A stretch of DNA of 64,000 nt from CAYFLR01 sp964343805. Its GTDB lineage: Bacteria > Bdellovibrionota_B > Oligoflexia > CAYFLR01. The translations under genes were made by a program, and so were the position numbers. Below, piece by piece: positions 52,030 to 58,960 of this stretch; positions within the stretch are counted from its first letter, which is position 1; each line of letters starts with the position of its first letter. The stretch covers positions 18,360 to 82,359 of the forward strand of contig CAYFLR010000021.1 in NCBI GenBank assembly GCA_964343805.1. The letters are read 5' to 3'. The notes beneath the pieces are model-generated. The model saw only the letters and a list, made by a program, of their open reading frames with translations, did not search any database and was not told where the DNA came from.

Positions 52030-52926
52030 CTAGAATTGGTGTTTAACCAGTTCCAAAACAAATCGACCCACCTTGACATCCGCTTCCACTTTCACAGGTA
52101 TACGATATTTATCTTTGGTAAAGTAGATAAAAATGCCTCCGGCCTGCTCCATAGATCCTTGTAGTTTGGTATTGAGAACCACTTTATAGGTGGGGTATTC
52201 TCTATCATGAATGGTCACTTTTTCTTCATCTAAGATGGTGGCATCTAAAATGTATTTCTTCCCGCTGGCATAGACGGGATACTGGAGAACCTTGCCTGAC
52301 TTAAACTCCATGGAGCGTATATGATAAATAAAGGAATAAGGGTCTAATAATTTTTCCCCGGTGTGATACTGATGATATTTGAGTCGGCCTTTGGTGATAC
52401 TTTTTTCAATGACATGGTGTTTATTATGATCAAACACAATGGTCTTGTTTTGGTTATAGGTATTTTCCTCTAATAGAATATTGAGAAAATAGGTGTAGTG
52501 CTCTTCGATATCAAAATATCCTACCACTCGGTCTTTGATTACAAAAAACCAGGAGTACCATTCGGCGGAAATGGCATCCATTTGAAAGTGGAGGAGGGGG
52601 CGGTTATCCTTCACGCCAAGTTTAAAGGTTCTCATATAACAGTGCCCTGCTAAAATCCTACTCACCATCGTGATGTGGTAGGCGTTGTAGACCAGGGTTT
52701 CATTTTCGGTGAAGGGTTTTTTGTTGAGTATAGAATCAAATCGGTTGGGGGTATTTGCTAGCGAGTGAATTTTAAACTGAGGTTCCACCGCACCCATTTC
52801 CAGTTCTTTTAATTCTACACTTTGAACCTTGGCTCCAAGAAGTAAAGGAGAACAAAATAGGTATAATAAACCCCCTAGGGTGATGATAAATATCCTATGC
52901 TGATAGAAGTACTGCATAGTTATCAT
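52030..52926 (-). CDS. DUF3108 family exported protein
   Basis: This 298-residue protein has an N-terminal export helix (about 12-32, IFIITLGGLLYLFCSPLLLG). It has the DUF3108 pattern of repeated strands starting FTENETLVYNAYHITMVSRI, then FQMDAISAEWYSWFF and VVGYFDIEEHYTYFLNI, and ending with DKYRIPVKVEADVKVGRFVL. Such proteins form a lipid-pocket-like or LolA-like half barrel in the periplasm, but their role is not known. Start codon choice among two Met in the first four residues is open; neither has a strong ribosome-binding site. It lies upstream of degP on the same strand, with about 107 bases between them. Confidence 0.75.
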   Translation of the reverse strand: MITMQYFYQHRIFIITLGGLLYLFCSPLLLGAKVQSVELKELEMGAVEPQFKIHSLANTPNRFDSILNKKPFTENETLVYNAYHITMVSRILAGHCYMRTFKLGVKDNRPLLHFQMDAISAEWYSWFFVIKDRVVGYFDIEEHYTYFLNILLEENTYNQNKTIVFDHNKHHVIEKSITKGRLKYHQYHTGEKLLDPYSFIYHIRSMEFKSGKVLQYPVYASGKKYILDATILDEEKVTIHDREYPTYKVVLNTKLQGSMEQAGGIFIYFTKDKYRIPVKVEADVKVGRFVLELVKHQF

Positions 52927-53052
52927 TGTATCTGGTTATATTGGATTATTCATTCATTTTATGATTTCTGATAAATTCACTTGCCTGTCTAGGGTAATAT
53001 GTTATGGTTTTAAAAGTAATTAGTGAAATTTCTAAACCTAGGGAGTCAATTG

Positions 53053-53502
53053 ATGAATCGATTCGCCTTACCGCTTACTGTACTTATATCACTCTTCATT
53101 TCTAGTGCTAACCTTTGGGCCATTTGTGTAAAAGCACCTAAAGCTAACTTACGAGAGGGGCCAGGGACCAGCTATCAGAAAACATGGCAGGTCTACAAAT
53201 ACATGCCTTTCAAAATCCTAGAAAAACATGGGATGTGGTACAAGATTGGAGATGTGGATGGAGACCATCATTGGATCCATAAGAACCTAGTCACTCCTTC
53301 TGTGAACTGTGCCACCGTGAAAGTGAATAAGGTCAATTTGCGAACCGGACCTGGCTTAAAGTATAAAAAAGTTCCCAATTTACCACTGGGAGAGAAGTAT
53401 ATGTCTTTTAAAGTCCTTGAGATCAAGGACGGCTGGGCCAAAGTGAAGCATGAGCTCGGTGATGTAGCCTGGGTTCATCGTAAACTCATTTGGGTGCAAT
53501 AG
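53053..53502 (+). CDS. Exported protein with two bacterial SH3 domains
   Basis: ATG 53053 is chosen because AGGGAG lies 7 bases upstream. The 149-residue product has a signal peptide ending NLWA and two SH3b (YgiM-like) domains. The first has KANLREGPGTSYQKTWQVYK and the second VNLRTGPGLKYKKVPNLPLG, each ending in a W-[IV]-H strand (HHWIHKNLV and VAWVHRKLI). Repeated R-x-GPG is the family hallmark. The domains bind peptidoglycan stem peptides or proteins in the periplasm. The gene appears monocistronic. Confidence 0.85.
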   Translation: MNRFALPLTVLISLFISSANLWAICVKAPKANLREGPGTSYQKTWQVYKYMPFKILEKHGMWYKIGDVDGDHHWIHKNLVTPSVNCATVKVNKVNLRTGPGLKYKKVPNLPLGEKYMSFKVLEIKDGWAKVKHELGDVAWVHRKLIWVQ

Positions 53503-53609
53503 GATATTTCTCTCTTAAAACTCTCACCTACCTCGCTCTAAATCCAAAAATCTAAAGTATTTCCTTCATTTGCCGAAAGAGAAGATGGATCTTTTTAGCA
53601 AGGATGCGC

Positions 53610-55661
53610 ATGGTGTATTTTAGGATGAAATACCTTTTTATTTTAATAGTTTGTATAGCCTGGGGATCCGTATCTCTCGCTGCTCCTGAATCCTCTTCAG
53701 ATAAACAGTTTTTCACCTTGGTGCAGAAAATGAACCTAGAGACTGAGGTAGAAAAGCGCATTCATGATGTCCTCGGGGGACATCTAAAACCCTCTGAATA
53801 TTTCATATACTCTGCCATAAACTTTGATCCCAAAAAATTAGAGGCGGCGCTGGCCAAAGATAAATCTATCCAAATGTCAAAATCCAGCCTACTAAATGCT
53901 ATTTCCAATTTAAAAATTCAGATGGTGGTGAGCGAAGAGGTGACGGATAACCATTTAACTGAGATTAAAAACTCACTAGAAGCTCTTTTTAAATCGGACT
54001 TTGCCGAGGTGAGCTACAGTCGGATTAAGATCACTCGTCACAAAAACCCTGATAAATACGAGACTGTCAAGGAGGGAGATGACCCGGTGGGTTTTATGCC
54101 CTTTATGCAAGGGGTAGAAAAAAGAAAGAAAAAGGATCCAAAGAAATTAGCAGAACCCCTATTGACAGCGAAAGATCAATTGGAAGCGATGCTCGATCGT
54201 CTGGTGAAAGAAAATGAAACCTATGAGCTGCCTAAAAAAGAAGACATGGAATGGGCGATGGGCCATACCGTATTCCAATTTGCACCAGATGGTGAGGCTC
54301 GCAAGNNNNNNNNNNGTATACAAGAGAACTTCAATTTACTCTATACGGTACGTTTCCCTTTAGCCGCTCTTATTTTTGGGGTTTTACTTTATCTGATGGC
54401 TCTAAGATATATAAAGCTAAAAGATATAGTTCTCGATCGAGAGCAGGTGAAGAACGAGGTGGTGCCTACGGCTGGCACCACTTTGGCCCCCAGTGAGCCA
54501 ATGGATATTACAGAAATTTTTGATAAGGATCCTGATAAGGAAGAAGCTTTTACAGAGGAAGAGAAAGCTATCGATCAAACCAGGAAAGACATTGCGGAAA
54601 TCTCATCCATCCGCATTCCTCGCAATGATCCTGGCTTCGTTAACTCCTTTCTGCGCTCTATTTTAGAGACCAGCAATGAATACGCTTTAAACTTCTGTTT
54701 GGCCATTATTTTTGAAAAGGAGCAAAGCTCTCAGTTGATCAGTGACATGCTCAAAGTCTTGGGAAAAGACGCAGAGCGTTTTATGTCCTTGGTGAATCGC
54801 GAGAATACGGAAAAAATTAATACCATATTAAAAGAGGAGTCCCTCACCTCTTCGGTGGACTTTGAACAAACGTTGCTCTTTATGGAGGTCTTTTGGAGTC
54901 AGTATGAAATAGAGTCCAAGATTATGGAACTCTATGGAACAGAGGAGGACCGGAAAGCTCTTTCTCATCTTGATGAGTATTCGTGGACACAGTATTTGAT
55001 TTCTGCCACTCCTGAAGATGCGGCCGTGGTGCTCTCTCTCTTTCCCCCGAAGAAATCTCAAGATCTTTTAATCAAACTACCAGCCCATAATCGAAAAGCT
55101 ATTTTTGCTGGATTTTCTGATATCCAGACGTTTAATGGAGAGCGGGTGCAAGAGACACTCATCCGCCTCAGGCAATACGTCCGAGATAAAGGAGTTCCGG
55201 TTACCGAAAGTAAGCAACTGGTGCTTAATTTATTGGGGGCTATGCGTGAAGAGGAAGCCAATACTCTGATCGAAGCCATTGACAATGATTATATGCGGAT
55301 GGAGATTTCTCGAAGTTATGTGACTCCCAGTACCATTTTACGGATTGATGATGCGGGTGTTAAAGCACTCTTTGCTGAATTTGACCCTAAAACCATCGCT
55401 TACTTTCTGCTCACCGTCGACCATAAAATTAGAAAAGTTGTGATGTTTATGCAAAACTCACGAAATGTGGCCATCATTAGAGATTTGCTCAATAGCCTAA
55501 GATCAGCCACCAAGGGGCGAAGCGCCATCCGAGTAAAGTCGGAAGAGTGTAAGAAGGCCATCTTAGATCATTTAAGAAACATTATGTTAAGACGAGAAGT
55601 GCGAGTCTCTGAAACAGAAGTGCGAGATGCTTCCTTCTATGATGAGGATGATGAGGATTAA
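53610..55661 (+). CDS. FliF-C-like / transmembrane / FliG-like fusion protein
   Basis: ATG 53610 is chosen (AAGGA 5 bases upstream); the product has about 683 residues. A signal peptide ends VSLAA. Residues about 38-143 resemble the last periplasmic domain of FliF: LETEVEKRIHDVLGGHLKPS, then NLKIQMVVSEEVTDNHLTEI and VSYSRIKI. After a charged linker and an N run comes one membrane helix (about 245-265, TVRFPLAALIFGVLLYLMAL). The cytoplasmic part resembles FliG: an N-like helical domain (about 340-408), an M-like domain (about 458-528, TPEDAAVVLSLFPPKKSQDL) and a C-like domain (about 533-675, ILRIDDAGVKALFAEFDPKT). It may build a ring spanning the inner membrane. The 3' end overlaps the convergent gene by 4 bases. 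Confidence 0.6.
   Translation: MVYFRMKYLFILIVCIAWGSVSLAAPESSSDKQFFTLVQKMNLETEVEKRIHDVLGGHLKPSEYFIYSAINFDPKKLEAALAKDKSIQMSKSSLLNAISNLKIQMVVSEEVTDNHLTEIKNSLEALFKSDFAEVSYSRIKITRHKNPDKYETVKEGDDPVGFMPFMQGVEKRKKKDPKKLAEPLLTAKDQLEAMLDRLVKENETYELPKKEDMEWAMGHTVFQFAPDGEARKXXXXIQENFNLLYTVRFPLAALIFGVLLYLMALRYIKLKDIVLDREQVKNEVVPTAGTTLAPSEPMDITEIFDKDPDKEEAFTEEEKAIDQTRKDIAEISSIRIPRNDPGFVNSFLRSILETSNEYALNFCLAIIFEKEQSSQLISDMLKVLGKDAERFMSLVNRENTEKINTILKEESLTSSVDFEQTLLFMEVFWSQYEIESKIMELYGTEEDRKALSHLDEYSWTQYLISATPEDAAVVLSLFPPKKSQDLLIKLPAHNRKAIFAGFSDIQTFNGERVQETLIRLRQYVRDKGVPVTESKQLVLNLLGAMREEEANTLIEAIDNDYMRMEISRSYVTPSTILRIDDAGVKALFAEFDPKTIAYFLLTVDHKIRKVVMFMQNSRNVAIIRDLLNSLRSATKGRSAIRVKSEECKKAILDHLRNIMLRREVRVSETEVRDASFYDEDDED
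54306..54315. other. Assembly gap (10 N)
   Basis: N run just before the transmembrane helix of the FliF/FliG-like gene. The frame is kept, but the missing length is unknown. Confidence 0.95.
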
Positions 55662-56059
55662 TCAAATAATTCTAGGTTATCCAAGTCATCCATAATGAGA
55701 GGGGCGGGTTGATAACTCCGGGTTTTCCCACTAAACTGATAGTATATTTTATCCACTTCTTTGTCTGGGGTGGTGAGTTCATCTACTCTTTTTTGCAGGT
55801 GGCTGGCTCGATCAAATTCTCGGGTGGCTTCAGCAACACCTACAGTACAAGTCAGTGAGAGGGGCAGTTCATCCCCCTTTTTATCATAAAAGCGAGTTCT
55901 TTTGAGTTCTCTTCTGATTTTATCGGCGATATAAATAGCCTGAAACTCTTTTATTTCAACTAAGATAGCCGAAAAACTTCCATCATCAAAGCCCACAATA
56001 TCTAAAGATGAGAAGGCGTCTCTCACGGTCTTTGTGATTTGTTTTTCGATGGTCTTCAC
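55658..56059 (-). CDS. C-terminal half of a degenerate GGDEF domain
   Basis: The 133-residue product matches only the second half of a GGDEF domain. It has VRDAFSSLDIVGFDDGSFSAI (where GGDEF would be, here DDGSF), IADKIRRELKRT, and LTCTVGVAEA, followed by KRVDELTTPDKEVDKIYYQF. The active-site residues are lost, so cyclic-di-GMP synthesis is not expected. It starts with GTG behind GAGG and overlaps the double-GAF gene by 74 bases in another frame. It is either a translationally coupled separate gene or the end of one protein split by a +1 frame shift. Confidence 0.6.
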   Translation of the reverse strand: MKTIEKQITKTVRDAFSSLDIVGFDDGSFSAILVEIKEFQAIYIADKIRRELKRTRFYDKKGDELPLSLTCTVGVAEATREFDRASHLQKRVDELTTPDKEVDKIYYQFSGKTRSYQPAPLIMDDLDNLELFD

Positions 56060-57197
56060 TCTCTTGATCCTCTTTTTTCTCTTGGGTTTCTTCGGCTGTT
56101 TTTAGTTCGGCAAAGCTTTCAGCGATAGATACGGTACTCAATTGAATTTTGAGAACATCTTCATCATTATAGCTTCGGTTTTTATTGATGAGACCTAAAT
56201 AGGCTACGATTTCTTTAGATTTAACGTCCCTAATAGGGAAACAAGCGAAGTTTTGGATGGTTTTGTTTTCATCTTGGGGATTGAGAGTTTTATTAAAATG
56301 AATGATGTATTTAAGTTTTTCCATTTCTTCATTGGGTTCATTGATGATCAATGATTTTCCTAAATTTCCTACCTTTTTGAAAGGATCATCTCCCTCATCA
56401 AAGGTATAGGAGGTATTCTCTCCATTGTTAATTTCTTTCTCTAATTTAGGATTGTTTTTTGCTTTTAGAAAACGGGTTACTAGTGCGTTTGAGTCAACGT
56501 CTCTTTGGCTCACAAACATGCTTTCAAAACCCAGCATGGTGGTTAAGTCTTCCAGACTGCCAATGACTTTAGTACGGACATTGCTGAAAACCTCGAGGGT
56601 TTCATCCACATTAACTAAAACTTTGAGATCATCTAAGCGGGCTTCTAGTTTATGGTTTTCGGTGAGCAGGTTTTTTTCTACTCTTACTCGGTAGAGTGCT
56701 TCGGAAAACATCGCTTTATAAAGAGAAAAAAGATCTAAAATCTCTTTAGGTAATTGATCAAATGGGGTACCTACTGTAAGCAGTAAAAGCCCCTCAGGAG
56801 ATTTACGCCCTCGATTGAAGGGGAGTACGATATTGAGAGGAAGATCCATAATGCCCGATTCTTTTAAAAATCGTCCCAGGGTTTTATCTTTGGCGGCATT
56901 CTCGATGGGCAGAATGCCTTTGGCTTTGCGAAAGACTCGGATAGTTTTTACATTAATTTCCAGGAAGTTGACCTGCTCAATCACAGAAGCTGGGATCTCT
57001 CTCTGGTCCTGAATATAGAAAGAGGTTTTATTTTCATTCACTCTTAAAAAGAGGTATTGAGTGGACTTCAGTCGGTTGGTGGTAATCAGTGAGATAAAGG
57101 TCGCGAGTTCCTCAAAGGAATCACTTCGGTTAAACTCCGAATAAATTGAGGAAAGATGCTTGATAATCTTATTAAAGGATTCATTTTTCTCAGCCAA
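55986..57197 (-). CDS. Double-GAF domain cytoplasmic protein
   Basis: The 403-residue product starts with TTG behind GAGG. Two GAF-like domains lie at about 20-165 (ELATFISLITTNRLKSTQYL to EGLLLLTVGTPF) and 190-365 (TTMLGFESMFVSQRD to VAYLGLINKNRSYNDED), joined by a coiled coil. The last 25 residues are the out-of-frame reading of the following half-GGDEF gene, which suggests that the natural protein continues into it. It has no membrane segment. It could sense a small molecule and regulate the neighbouring FliG-like system or the GGDEF proteins. Confidence 0.72.
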   Translation of the reverse strand: MAEKNESFNKIIKHLSSIYSEFNRSDSFEELATFISLITTNRLKSTQYLFLRVNENKTSFYIQDQREIPASVIEQVNFLEINVKTIRVFRKAKGILPIENAAKDKTLGRFLKESGIMDLPLNIVLPFNRGRKSPEGLLLLTVGTPFDQLPKEILDLFSLYKAMFSEALYRVRVEKNLLTENHKLEARLDDLKVLVNVDETLEVFSNVRTKVIGSLEDLTTMLGFESMFVSQRDVDSNALVTRFLKAKNNPKLEKEINNGENTSYTFDEGDDPFKKVGNLGKSLIINEPNEEMEKLKYIIHFNKTLNPQDENKTIQNFACFPIRDVKSKEIVAYLGLINKNRSYNDEDVLKIQLSTVSIAESFAELKTAEETQEKKEDQESEDHRKTNHKDRERRLLIFRYCGL

Positions 57198-57217
57198 AAT
57201 GACCTCTTAAATCAAAG

Positions 57218-58801
57218 TTATGAGGCAGTGGCCTCGTTATTTTTAAGCTCTCTAGATCCATCGGGTGTCCATAAAGAGACTAGATTATGCCCTTTCTCAG
57301 CACTGTGATAAAGGGCTTGATCACACATACGGAGAATTTCGGCATAAGACCCAAAGTTTTTCCCATTGGTCATCACCACGCCCAGGCTCAGGGTGATTTC
57401 TAAGGATTCCCAGGGACTGTATACTTTTTCAATATGGACCTTAGAAGGAGCTGATCTCATCTCCTCGGCCATTAAGATTGCCTTTTTGGGATCCATATTA
57501 TGGCAGTAGACTAGAAACTTTTCCTCATCCAGTCGAAAGACCATATCTTCTTCGGAGCAAACCTTTTTAACCTCTGTGGGAAGTTGCATGAGAACCGGCT
57601 TAACTTGGCGATAGCCTAAATCCCGATTGAGTTGTTCGAAGTGATCTATGGTCACAATGATAAAGGCACTGGTGCATTTATCTTTAGAAGTTTTCTTGAT
57701 AAATTCATCAGCACTGTCTTCAAAATGCTGCTTATGATAACAACCGGTGACCGGATCTATATCCACATGGACTTTCTCAGCACTCTTCACCTCGGCGGTG
57801 GGAGTGAATTGGTCAATTTTAGGCGGAGCATTAACAACATGCTCTATAATCTCTTGAAACTCTCCCTTTTTGCTCAAAAGAGGGTCATCTGAGGGCACTT
57901 CTTTTCCTTCCTTCTGTAATTTAACTACCTCTTTGAGTTTGTTAATGGGGGCAAACAGACGATGAATGGTGAGTAGAACTATGAGTAATAGAAAAATGAT
58001 GGCTGCTAAGAAGGCACCAGCTATTAAAATAAGGTCTTGATAGTATTGCCAGGTGAGCTCTTTCATCGGTTTTCCATAGAGGAGAAGCAGGTTCGATTTG
58101 GGAACTGGCATGATCATGCCTAAATAGGGTGTCTCGGGATCTCCACTATATTTTAAGATGGGTGTATTAAAGGGGTTTCTAAGGCTTTTGATATTGGTCT
58201 GGCTGAGCAGCTCTTTTCTAGTGGCGGTGGAAAGTGCTTTTTGATGGTTGTAGAGGAGGGTTTTGTCCTTTAATAAGAGGACCAAGTGGGAGTTTTGGGG
58301 AATATTCGATTTCTTATATAAAAGTTGAGATTTTGCAACCTGAGATAAGGTATATTGGTTTTTGGGAGCTTTGCTTTTTCTTTTTTTTCGTCTCTTTTTT
58401 CTCTTGCGAGATTTTTTTTCCTTTCCCTGGGAGAGCATATAAAGACTCTCATCGGGGCCCATCTGAAAGATAACCCCCCCCTTTATAGGTAGGTGCGGAA
58501 CCTCCACTTTTTGTTTCTTTTTCAGCTTAACAATGGTGGGTTTACTGTCACTTCCTTCCGTAGATGAAGCTTTAAAATTAACCGTTTTATAGCTCTTAGG
58601 AGTCTGACTTACCTTCTTATTAATATTCTGTAGCGATATGACTTGATAGAAGATTTGTCTGTGAGCTTCTTTGGTGAAGATGTTAGATATGTTTTCTTGC
58701 AGGAGTTGGTGGTGTGAGTAGAAATAGCCCAGAGATCCCACAATAAATGATGTGAAAAGCACCACCCCAATCAATAAACTGATCTTCTGTTTTATCGTCA
58801 T
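57218..58801 (-). CDS. Membrane sensor with degenerate GGDEF domain
   Basis: This 527-residue protein has membrane helices at about 7-28 and 262-288. They enclose a periplasmic sensor of about 230 residues containing a striking basic run (KEKKSRKRKKRRKKRKSK). A HAMP-like linker (TIHRLFAPINKLKEVVKLQ) is followed by the GGDEF fold, from DPVTGCYHKQHFEDSADEF to LGVVMTNGKNFGSYAEILRM. The signature is RLDEEKF instead of RxGGDEF, so it is probably catalytically inactive and may act as an effector or scaffold. It lies 20 bases upstream of the double-GAF gene, forming a signalling operon divergent from the lipoprotein gene. Confidence 0.8.
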   Translation of the reverse strand: MTIKQKISLLIGVVLFTSFIVGSLGYFYSHHQLLQENISNIFTKEAHRQIFYQVISLQNINKKVSQTPKSYKTVNFKASSTEGSDSKPTIVKLKKKQKVEVPHLPIKGGVIFQMGPDESLYMLSQGKEKKSRKRKKRRKKRKSKAPKNQYTLSQVAKSQLLYKKSNIPQNSHLVLLLKDKTLLYNHQKALSTATRKELLSQTNIKSLRNPFNTPILKYSGDPETPYLGMIMPVPKSNLLLLYGKPMKELTWQYYQDLILIAGAFLAAIIFLLLIVLLTIHRLFAPINKLKEVVKLQKEGKEVPSDDPLLSKKGEFQEIIEHVVNAPPKIDQFTPTAEVKSAEKVHVDIDPVTGCYHKQHFEDSADEFIKKTSKDKCTSAFIIVTIDHFEQLNRDLGYRQVKPVLMQLPTEVKKVCSEEDMVFRLDEEKFLVYCHNMDPKKAILMAEEMRSAPSKVHIEKVYSPWESLEITLSLGVVMTNGKNFGSYAEILRMCDQALYHSAEKGHNLVSLWTPDGSRELKNNEATAS

Positions 58802-58906
58802 TGCTTTTTTCTCAATTTTTAGGGACCTTAATACATATTATTTTACTAGTCTTTCCAACTTCTTACAAGGAAAGATTGGAGATTCCTAAAAAAGCTTAAG
58901 TAAATT

Positions 58907-58934
58907 TTGCCAAATCCCGATAAGCAAGTACGAT
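58907..58934 (+). promoter_or_regulatory. Putative promoter upstream of the cysteine-rich exported gene
   Basis: TTGCCA (58907-58912), a 16-base spacer and TACGAT (58929-58934) lie 26 bases before the start codon, in the divergent region shared with the GGDEF sensor gene. Confidence 0.35.
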
Positions 58935-58960
58935 TAATTTGATGTCTCGGGGAGCATATA

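Noticed and set aside
56040..56085. A AAA AAG heptamer as a programmed -1 frameshift site
   Set aside because: The heptamer is not in the reading frame of the GAF gene, and the shift needed is +1 (or -2), so the classic mechanism does not apply.
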